Shown: positions 25,448-34,037 of the stretch, one piece after another
Position numbering within the stretch: the stretch's first letter is position 1
How the letters are laid out: every line of letters starts with the position of its first letter
Source: Desulfobacterales bacterium HSG16
GTDB lineage: Bacteria > Desulfobacterota > Desulfobacteria > Desulfobacterales > HSG16
Direction: 5' to 3'
DNA: 64,000 nt
Assembly: GCA_030377965.1 (NCBI GenBank)
Contig: JAUCGE010000005.1
Location: forward strand, 18,770-82,769
Notes under the pieces: generated by a model
What the model saw: only the letters and a program-made list of their open reading frames with translations
The model's database searches: none
What the model was told of the DNA's origin: nothing
Translations under genes and position numbers: made by a program

Positions 25448-25921
25448 TTATTTGTCACAATTGCTTACACACCTTGTTTCTCGATAGATATTTCCTCCGC
25501 AGGCCTGAAAGCATATCTCGAATTCTTCCGGGCAGTTACTACAGTTTTCAGAGCAATGGCTGTCGCTTAAAAAATCTTTCAGTTCAGGGCGTTCAGGTCT
25601 TTCCAGTTTGATACCATTGCATCCTTTGGGCGGTTTTCTTCTCTGGCACTCCCGAACTTTGCGATCCCATCGCCGCATATCTTCATCATGATCCTGCATT
25701 GCAACAATAAGCTGATCGCGAGCCTCCTGCCTGGCTTCACTTTTACAAATCCTGTATTCGTATCTGCATTCTCTTGTACAGATTGATTTTTCATGCTGGC
25801 ACATATCAACACATCTCATACCTTCAGGATCAGCCGGAGGCGTATATGTGGTAAAAGTTTTGAATTGCGGGCCGCAGCCTGCTGCCATTGAAATGAGAGC
25901 GATCAAAAGTATGCGTTTCAT
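25448..25921 (-). CDS. Cys-rich lipoprotein, unknown
   Basis: 157 residues: signal MKRILLIALISMAAGC with lipobox, then a charged mature protein containing 14 further Cys. They fall in two clusters: near 36-60 (CVDMCQHEKSICTRECRYEYRIC) and 122-155 (HCSENCSNCPEEFEICFQAC ... CVSNC). A helical Lys/Arg/Glu-rich linker with one more Cys pair lies between. The CxxxC and CxxxxxC spacing suggests disulfide-pinned helical hairpins, or possibly metal binding; no CxxCH haem sites are present. No family is recognised. It is divergent from the propeller/phosphatase gene. Confidence 0.75.
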   Translation of the reverse strand: MKRILLIALISMAAGCGPQFKTFTTYTPPADPEGMRCVDMCQHEKSICTRECRYEYRICKSEARQEARDQLIVAMQDHDEDMRRWDRKVRECQRRKPPKGCNGIKLERPERPELKDFLSDSHCSENCSNCPEEFEICFQACGGNIYRETRCVSNCDK

Positions 25922-26145
25922 ATGCTTTTTCCTTTTATTCCCATGTAATTTTCAAAATCTTTCAAGTTATCACATTTTTACTTCTATTTTCAGCGTGATG
26001 TCAACAGCAGGAAAATTTTTCGAAGCATAAATTATCAAAAATTATAAGGGCTGCTATAAATTCTTTTTCTTGAAAACTTCAATATGGCTATGTATCATCA
26101 GAATCAAAAATAATAATTGTTTTTAAGGGTTTGAAACAAGAAAAT

Positions 26146-29100
26146 ATGATGATATTTGTCAATAAATCATTTGAATGTTCACGGCAGGCAAAACGGTGGA
26201 TGAGAATATATCTTCTGGCGATTGCGTTCTTTTTTATCCTGTCCGGGATGGTGTCCGCGCAAAATAATACAATCAGATTCGAACATATCTCGGTTGCACA
26301 GGGGCTTTCCCAAAGTTCGGTGCATTGTATAATACAGGACAATAAAGGTTTTATCTGGCTCGGCACACAGGACGGGCTGAACAGATATGACGGCTACTCT
26401 TTTAAGGTAATTAAAAATGACCCTGAAAATTCTTTCAGCCTGAGTCATAACATTGTAAAATCAATATACGAAGACAGTAAAGGCGTTTTATGGATCGGCA
26501 CCTGGGGAGGAGGGCTGAATAAATTCGACAGGAAAAAGGAAAAAATTATCCGCTACATGCATAATCCAAATGAATTATCCAGCTTGAGCCATAACAATGT
26601 CATGTCAATATATGAAGACAGCAGAAATATTTTATGGATCGGCACAGAAAACGGGGGAATCAATAAATTCGACAGTGAAAATGAAGAATTTACTCATTAT
26701 CAAAATGATTCAGATGATCTGTCGAGTCTAAGCCATAATGATGTAAAATCCATATACGAAGACAGTAAAGGCAATTTGTGGGTTGGAACAGAGGATGGGC
26801 TTAATAAATTCAACCGGGAAAAAGAAAAATTTATCCGATATCGGAATAATCCTGATGATCCTTTCAGCCTCAGTCAAAATGAAATATGGTACATCTATGA
26901 AGATAGTGAGGCAACACTCTGGATAGGAACTAAGAATGGAGGACTTAACAAATTCGACCAGGAAAATGAAAAATTTACTCATTATCAGAACGAGTCTGGC
27001 AATCCAGACAGTCTGAGCCACGACTGGGTAAGATCGATATATGAAGACAGCGAAGGCATATTGTGGATCGGAACCGAAGGCGGTGGACTCAACAGATTTG
27101 ACCGGGAAAATGAAAAATTTATTCGATATCAGAATGATCCGAACAATCCTTTCAGTCTCAGCAATGATGTTGTCTGGTCGATTTACGAAGACAGGTCAAA
27201 CGTACTCTGGATAGGAACATATACAGGCGGACTTAATAAATACGACAGGGGAAAAGAGCAGTTCGTTCACTATAAAAATGAGCCTGAAAATCCGAACAGC
27301 CTGATCCATAATGTTGTCTGGTCGATTTACGAAGACCGTGACAAAATGCTCTGGATCGGAACTGTAAACGGGCTTAACGGATTTGATCGAGAAAATGAAA
27401 AATTTATCCGATATCAAAATGAACCTGATAATCCTCTCAGTCTGAGTCATAATGAAGTCTGGTCGATTTATGAAGATCAGGCTGAAAATTTCTGGATCGG
27501 AACTTTTCAGGGATTGAACAAGTTAGATCGAAAAACAGGCGAATTCACCCGGTATATCAATCAAGGCGAAGATGTGGCCAACAAAATCAAGACGATTTGT
27601 GAAGATAGCAAAGGGATGCTCTGGATCGGAACAGGAGGGGGCTTATTTAATTTTGACCGGGATAAGAAACTTTTTATCCCTTATCGAATCAATACCAATG
27701 ATCCTAATGGTCGGATTGAAGCTAAAAATACAGATGTAAATAAGGTATGGTCTATTTATGAAGACTCGTCAGAAACTCTCTGGGTCGGAACCGAAGAAGG
27801 GCTTTGCAGGCTTGACAGGAAAAATGACAGCTTCATCCGATATCAAAATGACCCTCAAGGTTCCCAAAGCCTGAGTGATAGCTGGATTTTATCAATTTAT
27901 GAAAGCAAAGCGAAAGATTTGTGGATCGGAACTGTCGGCGGATTCAATAATTTTCACCCGGAAGAGAAAAGTTTTACCCGTTACAGGGAAAAAGATGGGC
28001 TGCCTAATGATGTCATTTATGGAATATTGGAAGATAAAAAGAACAATCTATGGATGAGTACGAACAATGGTTTATCCAGATTCAACCCCCAAACGAAAAT
28101 ATTTAAAAATTATAGTATAAAAGATGGATTACAGAACAATGAGTTCAATGCAGGAGCTTTTTTCATGAACGAAAAAGGGGAGATGTTTTTCGGTGGTATT
28201 GATGGTTTCAACGCATTCTTTCCAGCAAAAAAGGATAATTTGACCATACCCTCGATTGCCATCACCAATTTTCAGATATTTCATGAACCTGTGAAAGTCG
28301 ATGCGAACTCTCCTTTGAAACAGGCTGTAGAATACACAGATACAATCGAATTATCCCATAAAGAGCGCGTTTTTTCGTTTGAATTTGCAGCTCTCCATTT
28401 TATATCCCCGGAAAAAAATCAATACGCCTATATGATGGACGGATTTGATCAGGACTGGATTTATTCAGGCAGCAGGCGTTTTGCCACATATACCAATCTG
28501 TCCGCAGGAAGATATGTTTTCAGAGTAAAAGGTTCTAATAATGATGGCCTATGGAATGAAGCAGGTGCTTCAATAAAGATAATCATTACCCCCCCGCCCT
28601 GGAAAACATGGTGGGCATACTCTTTTTACGGATTGTTTGCAGCAGGACTTCTGTTCGGATATATCCGATATAAGACAAAAGCCCAGGCAGAAGAACTTGC
28701 ACATCAAAGGAGAGAACTGGATCAAAAACGCCGGATGGCTGAACTTCTGGAAAAAAAGGTAGAAGAGCGGACCTGTGATGTGAATCTGGCCCTGGAAAAA
28801 GTGAACGATGCCAATGACAAGGTCATGGACAGCCTTCGTTACGCAAAAATGATACAGACATCTTTATTGCCGAACTCTGACCAGATAAAATCCTGGTTCC
28901 CAAAAAGTTTTGTCATATGGATGCCCAGGGATGTGGTGAGCGGGGATATCTTTTTCATGGATTCTTTTATCGATTCAGATGGAACACACGGCCTGATTGC
29001 GGCTGTAGTTGACTGCACAGGTCACGGTGTTCCGGGCGCTTTCATGACCATGATCGCTTCTTCCGGCCTGAGAAGAATCATAAAAAATGAAGGCTGCTAC

Positions 29101-29616
29101 AACCCTGCCCGGATTTTAAAGCTGCTCAATTTTGCTGTTAAAACAGCTCTTCAGCAGGATACCCAGTACGCTGTTTCTGATGATGGTCTGGATGCTGCTG
29201 TCTGCTCCATCCGGTTTTCAGGAGCAGACAGCAGTATCCTGACTTTTTCCGGAGCCAGAATCCCTCTTATTTATACTGTTGACGGAAAGGCCACAGTTAT
29301 TAAAGGAAACAGACACAGCATCGGATACAAACGATCTGATCTAAACTTTGATTTTACAAATCACAAAATGAATATAGCAAAAGAAATGTCATTTTATATG
29401 GCAACTGACGGTTATCAGGACCAACTCGGCATAGATGAAAAAAGAGGTTTTAAATATAGGCGGTTCGGTACAAAGCGGTTGCGGGAACTGCTTAAAAAAA
29501 ACAGTGAATATCCTTTTGAGTACCAGAAAGAAGAATTGATACGAATATTCAAATTGTATCAGGCCGAAAACGAACGGCAGGATGATGTGACAATATTGGG
29601 ATTTGGTTTCAGGTAA
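26146..29616 (+). CDS. Two-component-type beta-propeller sensor with SpoIIE/PP2C phosphatase output
   Basis: 1156 residues from the ATG at 26146. A signal peptide or TM ends at SGMVSAQ, followed by 13 Reg_prop repeats of ~45 residues (SIYEDSKG-x-LWIGT...GGLNKFDRE). These fit two periplasmic seven-bladed propellers. A Y_Y_Y domain follows (~705-800), then a TM helix (WWAYSFYGLFAAGLLFGYI), a coiled coil and a C-terminal SpoIIE-type PP2C phosphatase. Its metal-binding Asp residues are visible in VSGDIFF, VVDCTGHGVPGAF, MATDGYQDQ and QDDVTIL. Such proteins turn an extracellular, often glycan-like, signal into Ser/Thr dephosphorylation of a STAS-type partner. No histidine kinase domain is present. 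An upstream TTG is possible but lacks support. Confidence 0.9.
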   Translation: MMIFVNKSFECSRQAKRWMRIYLLAIAFFFILSGMVSAQNNTIRFEHISVAQGLSQSSVHCIIQDNKGFIWLGTQDGLNRYDGYSFKVIKNDPENSFSLSHNIVKSIYEDSKGVLWIGTWGGGLNKFDRKKEKIIRYMHNPNELSSLSHNNVMSIYEDSRNILWIGTENGGINKFDSENEEFTHYQNDSDDLSSLSHNDVKSIYEDSKGNLWVGTEDGLNKFNREKEKFIRYRNNPDDPFSLSQNEIWYIYEDSEATLWIGTKNGGLNKFDQENEKFTHYQNESGNPDSLSHDWVRSIYEDSEGILWIGTEGGGLNRFDRENEKFIRYQNDPNNPFSLSNDVVWSIYEDRSNVLWIGTYTGGLNKYDRGKEQFVHYKNEPENPNSLIHNVVWSIYEDRDKMLWIGTVNGLNGFDRENEKFIRYQNEPDNPLSLSHNEVWSIYEDQAENFWIGTFQGLNKLDRKTGEFTRYINQGEDVANKIKTICEDSKGMLWIGTGGGLFNFDRDKKLFIPYRINTNDPNGRIEAKNTDVNKVWSIYEDSSETLWVGTEEGLCRLDRKNDSFIRYQNDPQGSQSLSDSWILSIYESKAKDLWIGTVGGFNNFHPEEKSFTRYREKDGLPNDVIYGILEDKKNNLWMSTNNGLSRFNPQTKIFKNYSIKDGLQNNEFNAGAFFMNEKGEMFFGGIDGFNAFFPAKKDNLTIPSIAITNFQIFHEPVKVDANSPLKQAVEYTDTIELSHKERVFSFEFAALHFISPEKNQYAYMMDGFDQDWIYSGSRRFATYTNLSAGRYVFRVKGSNNDGLWNEAGASIKIIITPPPWKTWWAYSFYGLFAAGLLFGYIRYKTKAQAEELAHQRRELDQKRRMAELLEKKVEERTCDVNLALEKVNDANDKVMDSLRYAKMIQTSLLPNSDQIKSWFPKSFVIWMPRDVVSGDIFFMDSFIDSDGTHGLIAAVVDCTGHGVPGAFMTMIASSGLRRIIKNEGCYNPARILKLLNFAVKTALQQDTQYAVSDDGLDAAVCSIRFSGADSSILTFSGARIPLIYTVDGKATVIKGNRHSIGYKRSDLNFDFTNHKMNIAKEMSFYMATDGYQDQLGIDEKRGFKYRRFGTKRLRELLKKNSEYPFEYQKEELIRIFKLYQAENERQDDVTILGFGFR

Positions 29617-29669
29617 AAAGGCTGGGTTGAATGCCTGCACAATCTACGTATCGCTCGTTCTTATGTCAC

Positions 29670-30017
29670 TCAGTCTCCACTTCCATTCATCCACCACAAC
29701 ATTCTGGCTTTAGCCGAGTCGGGCATCCCCTCCCGTGTGGATTCAAAGTTTACCCACCACTCGGTATAGAGGATATTGTGTATGTTTTCGGCTGTATAGA
29801 TATCATTGAACTCCCAGAGGTCAGTTGACAAACTCCACGCTTCTCTATCGTTTTTGATCCAGGAAAATGCCAACATCATATCAGCGTCAGTGCTGGTTGT
29901 CCCACTGATGGTTGCCTGGCCCAAATCTGTCCATGTGAACACGAACATCTCGGCATGCAGGGGGCCTGCGAGTGCCAGTACCAGGCATATTGCTGAATAT
30001 ATGGATAGCCGCTTCAT
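29670..30017 (-). CDS. Small secreted protein, unknown
   Basis: 115 residues from the ATG at 30017; GGAG lies upstream. The signal peptide MKRLSIYSAICLVLALAGPLHA has a typical AxA cleavage site. The mature part is rich in Trp and Thr (FVFTWTDLGQATISGTTSTD, LWEFNDIYTAENIHNI). It ends MLWWMNGSGD and carries no PEP-CTERM sorting tail, although an exosortase gene is nearby. Mature sequences starting with a short beta-rich region are common in PEP-CTERM proteins, so it could be a tail-less relative. Function unknown. Convergent with the propeller gene. Confidence 0.6.
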   Translation of the reverse strand: MKRLSIYSAICLVLALAGPLHAEMFVFTWTDLGQATISGTTSTDADMMLAFSWIKNDREAWSLSTDLWEFNDIYTAENIHNILYTEWWVNFESTREGMPDSAKARMLWWMNGSGD

Positions 30018-30628
30018 AAACAATTCTCCATTCCGTTTCTGTGTTACGGTTTAGTTTGACGCTTTGATGCGTACAGGAGTGGCACAGACTATTCTTTTGC
30101 CTGTTTACAGCTTGGTATCACGATTTACCATCATGTGCAATAGCTGTATCCGGGTTTTGCGGATTGGACAGGTGCAGGATACGGATGAATAGATGCAAAA
30201 AAATTAATGGAGGTTTATGGAAACGAAAAGAAATTTATGGAATGAACATCTGACACTTTTGCAAACTTTAGGATAACTATCTTATTTTGTTGTAATAAAA
30301 AATGAACATTTATATTTTTACAAACTCTTGATAATTAAAGGGTTGTTTTGCTGCAAACTTTGTACTTATTGGCATAATTTCCTGTTTATAAAATAAAAAA
30401 TCAAATATACATTTTTTCAATGTGTGTCAGGAATTCGTTATAATTAACAAGGCTTCTTTTTTGTTTGCCAGAGGGCAGATCTTGACATTTGCATGGTATG
30501 GGATATGCTTAGAAAAATTTGAGAACACAGGGCTATTGAACATTCTGCCCTTATGATGCAACATAAAAGAATAATGTTCATGGTGGTCTGAAGATAACAA
30601 ATTGACAAGTGGTTGCGATGCTCCGAAA
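30018..30628. other. Long AT-rich intergenic region with degenerate 60-bp tandem repeat
   Basis: No convincing gene. A 19-codon frame (30217-30276, METKRNLWNEHLTLLQTLG) follows AATGGAGG and could be a leader peptide. Bases from 30241 and 30301 start alike (AATGAACAT, then CAAACT and GATAA at corresponding places), a 60-bp period with clear drift. The region must hold the promoters for the divergent secreted-protein and exosortase genes, but I cannot pick one confidently. Confidence 0.4.
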
Positions 30629-32299
30629 ATGACTGAAAACAAGAAAGGCTTTAATTTATCTGAAATGAAAACGAACATGCAAATATCGAAAAGTCTCATA
30701 GCCGGGATGGTTATTGCGGGGTCGGGTGCTTTTTTCCTCTGGCCATCTTTTTCCCTGCTTACCGAAATTTATGATTATTACGAAGCTTATGCCCACGGAT
30801 ATATAGTTCCAATAATATCACTGACGGCTCTTTTCGGAATACGGAAGCAACTTGTCTCAAACATTGTGCCATCACCCAAAACAGGCTGTTTTATTCTGGC
30901 ATGCGGCATGATCTGTCTCATGTTAATCCATTGGTACACTATAGCTTTGCTGCCTTTCGCATCCCTTGGCGGCGGATGCCTGACTGCCATATCAATTATT
31001 TTATGCCTGTCGGGAGTCGTTTTGATTACAGGCGGCTTGCCGATGGCACGGACAGCAGGGTTTCCCCTCCTGTTTCTATTTTTCGCAGTTCCCTGGCCAG
31101 CGCAGATGACCGAACCTTTTACCCTGAAAATGCGAACTTTTGCTGCCATTATGGCAGAAATTACGTTGCGATGGTTCGATATTCTCGTCAACCGTCAGGG
31201 GAATATACTCAATCTGAACACTATATGCCTTGGAGTGGCAGAAGCCTGTTCAGGTATAAAATCCGTATGGGTGATGATGGCAGCTGGTGCAGCTCTCGCT
31301 TATTTCTTGAGATGTGGGTTTTTTCGGGGAATGACGATCTGTCTTTCGGGTATTCCTGTCTCTATCATTGCAAACAGTGTAAGGGTGGTACTGACCACTT
31401 TTCTCGTGGTCCGGATCGGTCCGGAATATGCTCATGGAATCCGTCATGAAATCGTTGGTATGATTACATTTGCCGGAGGTATGATAACGCTTGCCGGACT
31501 TTCGATGTTGTTGTCAAAAAACCGACGAGTTATGCCGGAAGAATTGGTCGAACAAAAAGATACGCATGATCATACCTTAAAAATGGCCAATGTTTCCAAT
31601 GTTTCCACCGTTTTCATCATATCATTGACTTTTCTTTTCATATCCAGCGGTATAATTCAAAATATCGTAACTCTTCATTATTCTCCAATTTCAGAAAATA
31701 TGCTTGGTCGAAAGCCTTTTTCGGATTTTCCGCATGAAACAGACAGTTTTAAAGAAACCGCCAGGGCCGAATTCGGGGAAGAGGAAATAAAAATTCTACG
31801 GCCCAAAGATCATATATTGCAGACCTGTGTTACATCGACAGGAGATCGTATCAGGTATTGGGCTGTTTACTGGGGATCTGATCGTAAAAGCGTAATAGAT
31901 GCTCACCTTCCAGACAATTGTTTTCCAAGCCAGGGATGGACAAGGGTAAGAACTCATGATTTTGATGGTAAAACAGACGGCATCTTGAAAGACACTGTTC
32001 ATATCCGATTGTTTAAAAGAGCAGGTCTGGAACGGGTTGTACTCTATTTTTATAATGGAGGCCGGCAGGTTAAACCAAAAATAGAAATTACAGCCCGCAT
32101 AAAACAGTTGATCGAGTCATGGAATGACAATCGCCCGGTTATAGGCCCACAGTATATCGTCACGATGGAAACAGATGTCCTTTCTACTGTTCAAGACGCG
32201 AAAGATGCAGTGCAAAGGTTTGCGGTCGAGCTTTGTCGGATTCTGCCCGCATATGGTATATATGGCATGGAAAAGACTGAGGGAACTTCAAAAAAATAA
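30629..32299 (+). CDS. Exosortase fused to EpsI domain
   Basis: 556 residues from the ATG at 30629. Residues ~10-300 form a multi-pass membrane exosortase with the transpeptidase-like catalytic triad: Cys in VAEACSGIKSV, Arg in IIANSVRVVLTTF and His in AHGIRHEIVG. After a further TM helix, residues ~350-545 form the periplasmic EpsI-type domain (YWGSDRK, DAHLPDNCFPSQGW). Exosortases cut PEP-CTERM-type tails and attach proteins to the surface, usually in genomes with exopolysaccharide clusters. No PEP-CTERM protein or polysaccharide gene is seen in this window, so its targets must lie elsewhere. Catalytic residues are intact. Confidence 0.9.
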   Translation: MTENKKGFNLSEMKTNMQISKSLIAGMVIAGSGAFFLWPSFSLLTEIYDYYEAYAHGYIVPIISLTALFGIRKQLVSNIVPSPKTGCFILACGMICLMLIHWYTIALLPFASLGGGCLTAISIILCLSGVVLITGGLPMARTAGFPLLFLFFAVPWPAQMTEPFTLKMRTFAAIMAEITLRWFDILVNRQGNILNLNTICLGVAEACSGIKSVWVMMAAGAALAYFLRCGFFRGMTICLSGIPVSIIANSVRVVLTTFLVVRIGPEYAHGIRHEIVGMITFAGGMITLAGLSMLLSKNRRVMPEELVEQKDTHDHTLKMANVSNVSTVFIISLTFLFISSGIIQNIVTLHYSPISENMLGRKPFSDFPHETDSFKETARAEFGEEEIKILRPKDHILQTCVTSTGDRIRYWAVYWGSDRKSVIDAHLPDNCFPSQGWTRVRTHDFDGKTDGILKDTVHIRLFKRAGLERVVLYFYNGGRQVKPKIEITARIKQLIESWNDNRPVIGPQYIVTMETDVLSTVQDAKDAVQRFAVELCRILPAYGIYGMEKTEGTSKK

Positions 32300-32317
32300 T
32301 ATACCCAATCATCAACG

Positions 32318-32358
32318 GGCGGCGGACTGCCGCCTCTTGCTTGTTCCCAGGCTTCGCC
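32318..32358 (+). repeat. GC hairpin and half REP-like element after the exosortase gene
   Basis: GGCGGC (32318-32323) pairs with GCCGCC (32329-32334) and may act as a weak terminator. The adjoining TTGTTCCCAGGCTTCGCC (32341-32358) matches one half of the palindrome at 53552-53581 on the opposite strand, so it is probably a decayed REP. Confidence 0.45.
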
Positions 32359-32464
32359 ATTAAGTTAAAGCTGGAATCTAACTCATTGAATACCGCCTTC
32401 AATTGATTATTTTTTCATCAATTCAGCCTGTTACAAACAACACATAAAAAAATTAAAAAAACAC

Positions 32465-32493
32465 TTGCAAACATACATGAATGTATCTATATT
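32465..32493 (+). promoter_or_regulatory. RND operon promoter with AcrR/TtgR-like operator in the spacer
   Basis: -35 TTGCAA (32465-32470), exactly 17 bp, -10 TATATT (32488-32493). The spacer holds ATACATGAATGTAT (32473-32486), a perfect palindrome around GA. It resembles the operators of AcrR (TACATACAT...ATGTATGTA type) and TtgR (CATGAATGTAAGTA type). A TetR/AcrR-family gene ends the cluster at 38717, so repression by blocking this promoter is likely. A second, weaker half-site (GTGTATGTATG) lies at 32517-32527. Confidence 0.7.
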
Positions 32494-32561
32494 TGTCGGC
32501 ATGCAAACAAACATCCGTGTATGTATGCCAATATATATTATATCGATCAAGGGGTAACTAA

Positions 32562-33998
32562 ATGAAATTAATGAGTAAAGTGGTATTGCAGCGAGTTTTG
32601 ACAATTATCTGTATCCTTCCTGTAATCGGATGCATGAGTGTTGGACCTAATTATGAACAGCCTGCAACGGAAATGCCAGCCAACTGGCAGAACACAGGAG
32701 ATCCTGCGCTTGTGCCAGACGCTGATCTTGTCCGTCAATGGTGGACTCTGTTCAATGATCCTCTGTTAAATAAACTTATTTCTGAGGCATCCAGAAACAA
32801 TCTGAACTTGATGACTGCTATCGCAAGGGTTGAAGAGAGCCGCGCACGGCTGGGAATAGCAACTGGGGAGCGTTACCCTTCAATGGACGTTGAGGGCAGT
32901 ACGACCAGGCAGCGCGGCAGTGAAAATTCCATAAGCGGTGCGGGATACAAAGAGACTGTTTATTCATCAAGAGCAGGTTCAAGCTGGCAGATCGACCTGT
33001 TTGGCCGGATCAGGCGTTCCGTGGAGGCAGCTGCCGCTCAGTACCAGGCGAGTGAAGAGGATCGTACTGATGTCATGATCACAATTTATGCTGACGTTGC
33101 CCTGACCTACCTTGACATTCGTACTTATCAGGCACGGCTGGCTGCTGCTAAGGCTAACATCGCATCACAGAAAAAGGTACTTCGGTTAACTCAGTCCCGC
33201 TTCAAACACGGGCTGACGACAGATCTGGATGTGGCTCAGTCCGAAAGGCTCCTTGCCAGGGCAGAAGCTGAGGTTCCGCCATTGAGAATAGCGCTGGCTC
33301 AAGGCGTAAACAACCTTGCAGTCTTGTTGGGACGCCGGCCCGGAACACTTCACAAACATCTGATGACTCCCCAGGAAATTCCCCTGCCGCCACCCAAAGC
33401 CACGGTCGGAGTTCCGGCCAACCTCTTGCGTCAGCGAGCGGACATTCGCAAGGCAGAGAGGCTGCTTGCCGCTCAAACAGCGCGTATCGGGGTGGCAAAA
33501 GCAGATCTGTACCCGAGTCTTTCCCTGACTGGCTCTTTTGGTTTCGAGTCTATAGATATTAAAGACCTGTTCGATGCTGGTAGCCGTGTGCTTTCATTCG
33601 GCCCGTCTTTGCGCTGGAACATTTTTTCAGGGGGCCGGATACGTAACAACATCAAAATGCAGGATGCTATTGTCCGTCAGTCACTTTTTACATATGAGCA
33701 GACTGTTTTAAATGCGCTGCGTGAGGTGGAAAACACTCTTAAAGCCTATATTGAGGATCGTATCCGTCTGTCTGCACTGGAACGTTCTGTTTCGGCTGCA
33801 CGTCGTTCTGTAAAAGTTGCCACAGGGCTGTATAAGCAGGGGCTTGCTGATTTTCAACCGGTACTTGATGCACAGCGTGATCAGTTCGATTTTGAAAACC
33901 AGTTAGCAGTTGCCAGAGGCAATAGTGCTGCAAACTTTGTTCGGCTCTATACTGCCCTGGGCGGAGGCTGGGACCCGAATCAGACAAACAAAATGTAA
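32562..33998 (+). CDS. RND efflux outer-membrane lipoprotein (TolC/OprM family)
   Basis: 478 residues. Signal with lipobox VIGC followed by the family start MSVGPNYEQP. Two repeated OEP halves of long coiled-coil helices and beta-strands are seen (LISEASRNNLNLMTAIARVEE; GVPANLLRQRADIRKAERLL; FGPSLRWNIFSGGRIRNNI). It forms the trimeric outer-membrane channel of the pump encoded by the next two genes. First gene of the operon; in many AcrAB-type operons it comes last. Confidence 0.93.
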   Translation: MKLMSKVVLQRVLTIICILPVIGCMSVGPNYEQPATEMPANWQNTGDPALVPDADLVRQWWTLFNDPLLNKLISEASRNNLNLMTAIARVEESRARLGIATGERYPSMDVEGSTTRQRGSENSISGAGYKETVYSSRAGSSWQIDLFGRIRRSVEAAAAQYQASEEDRTDVMITIYADVALTYLDIRTYQARLAAAKANIASQKKVLRLTQSRFKHGLTTDLDVAQSERLLARAEAEVPPLRIALAQGVNNLAVLLGRRPGTLHKHLMTPQEIPLPPPKATVGVPANLLRQRADIRKAERLLAAQTARIGVAKADLYPSLSLTGSFGFESIDIKDLFDAGSRVLSFGPSLRWNIFSGGRIRNNIKMQDAIVRQSLFTYEQTVLNALREVENTLKAYIEDRIRLSALERSVSAARRSVKVATGLYKQGLADFQPVLDAQRDQFDFENQLAVARGNSAANFVRLYTALGGGWDPNQTNKM

Positions 33999-34037
33999 TA
34001 AAATCTATCAATTCATAGATCGATAAAGGAGACCGAT

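Noticed and set aside
30427..30699. 90-codon minus-strand frame over the exosortase start
   Set aside because: Overlaps the real gene start, has no ribosome binding site and no recognisable features.
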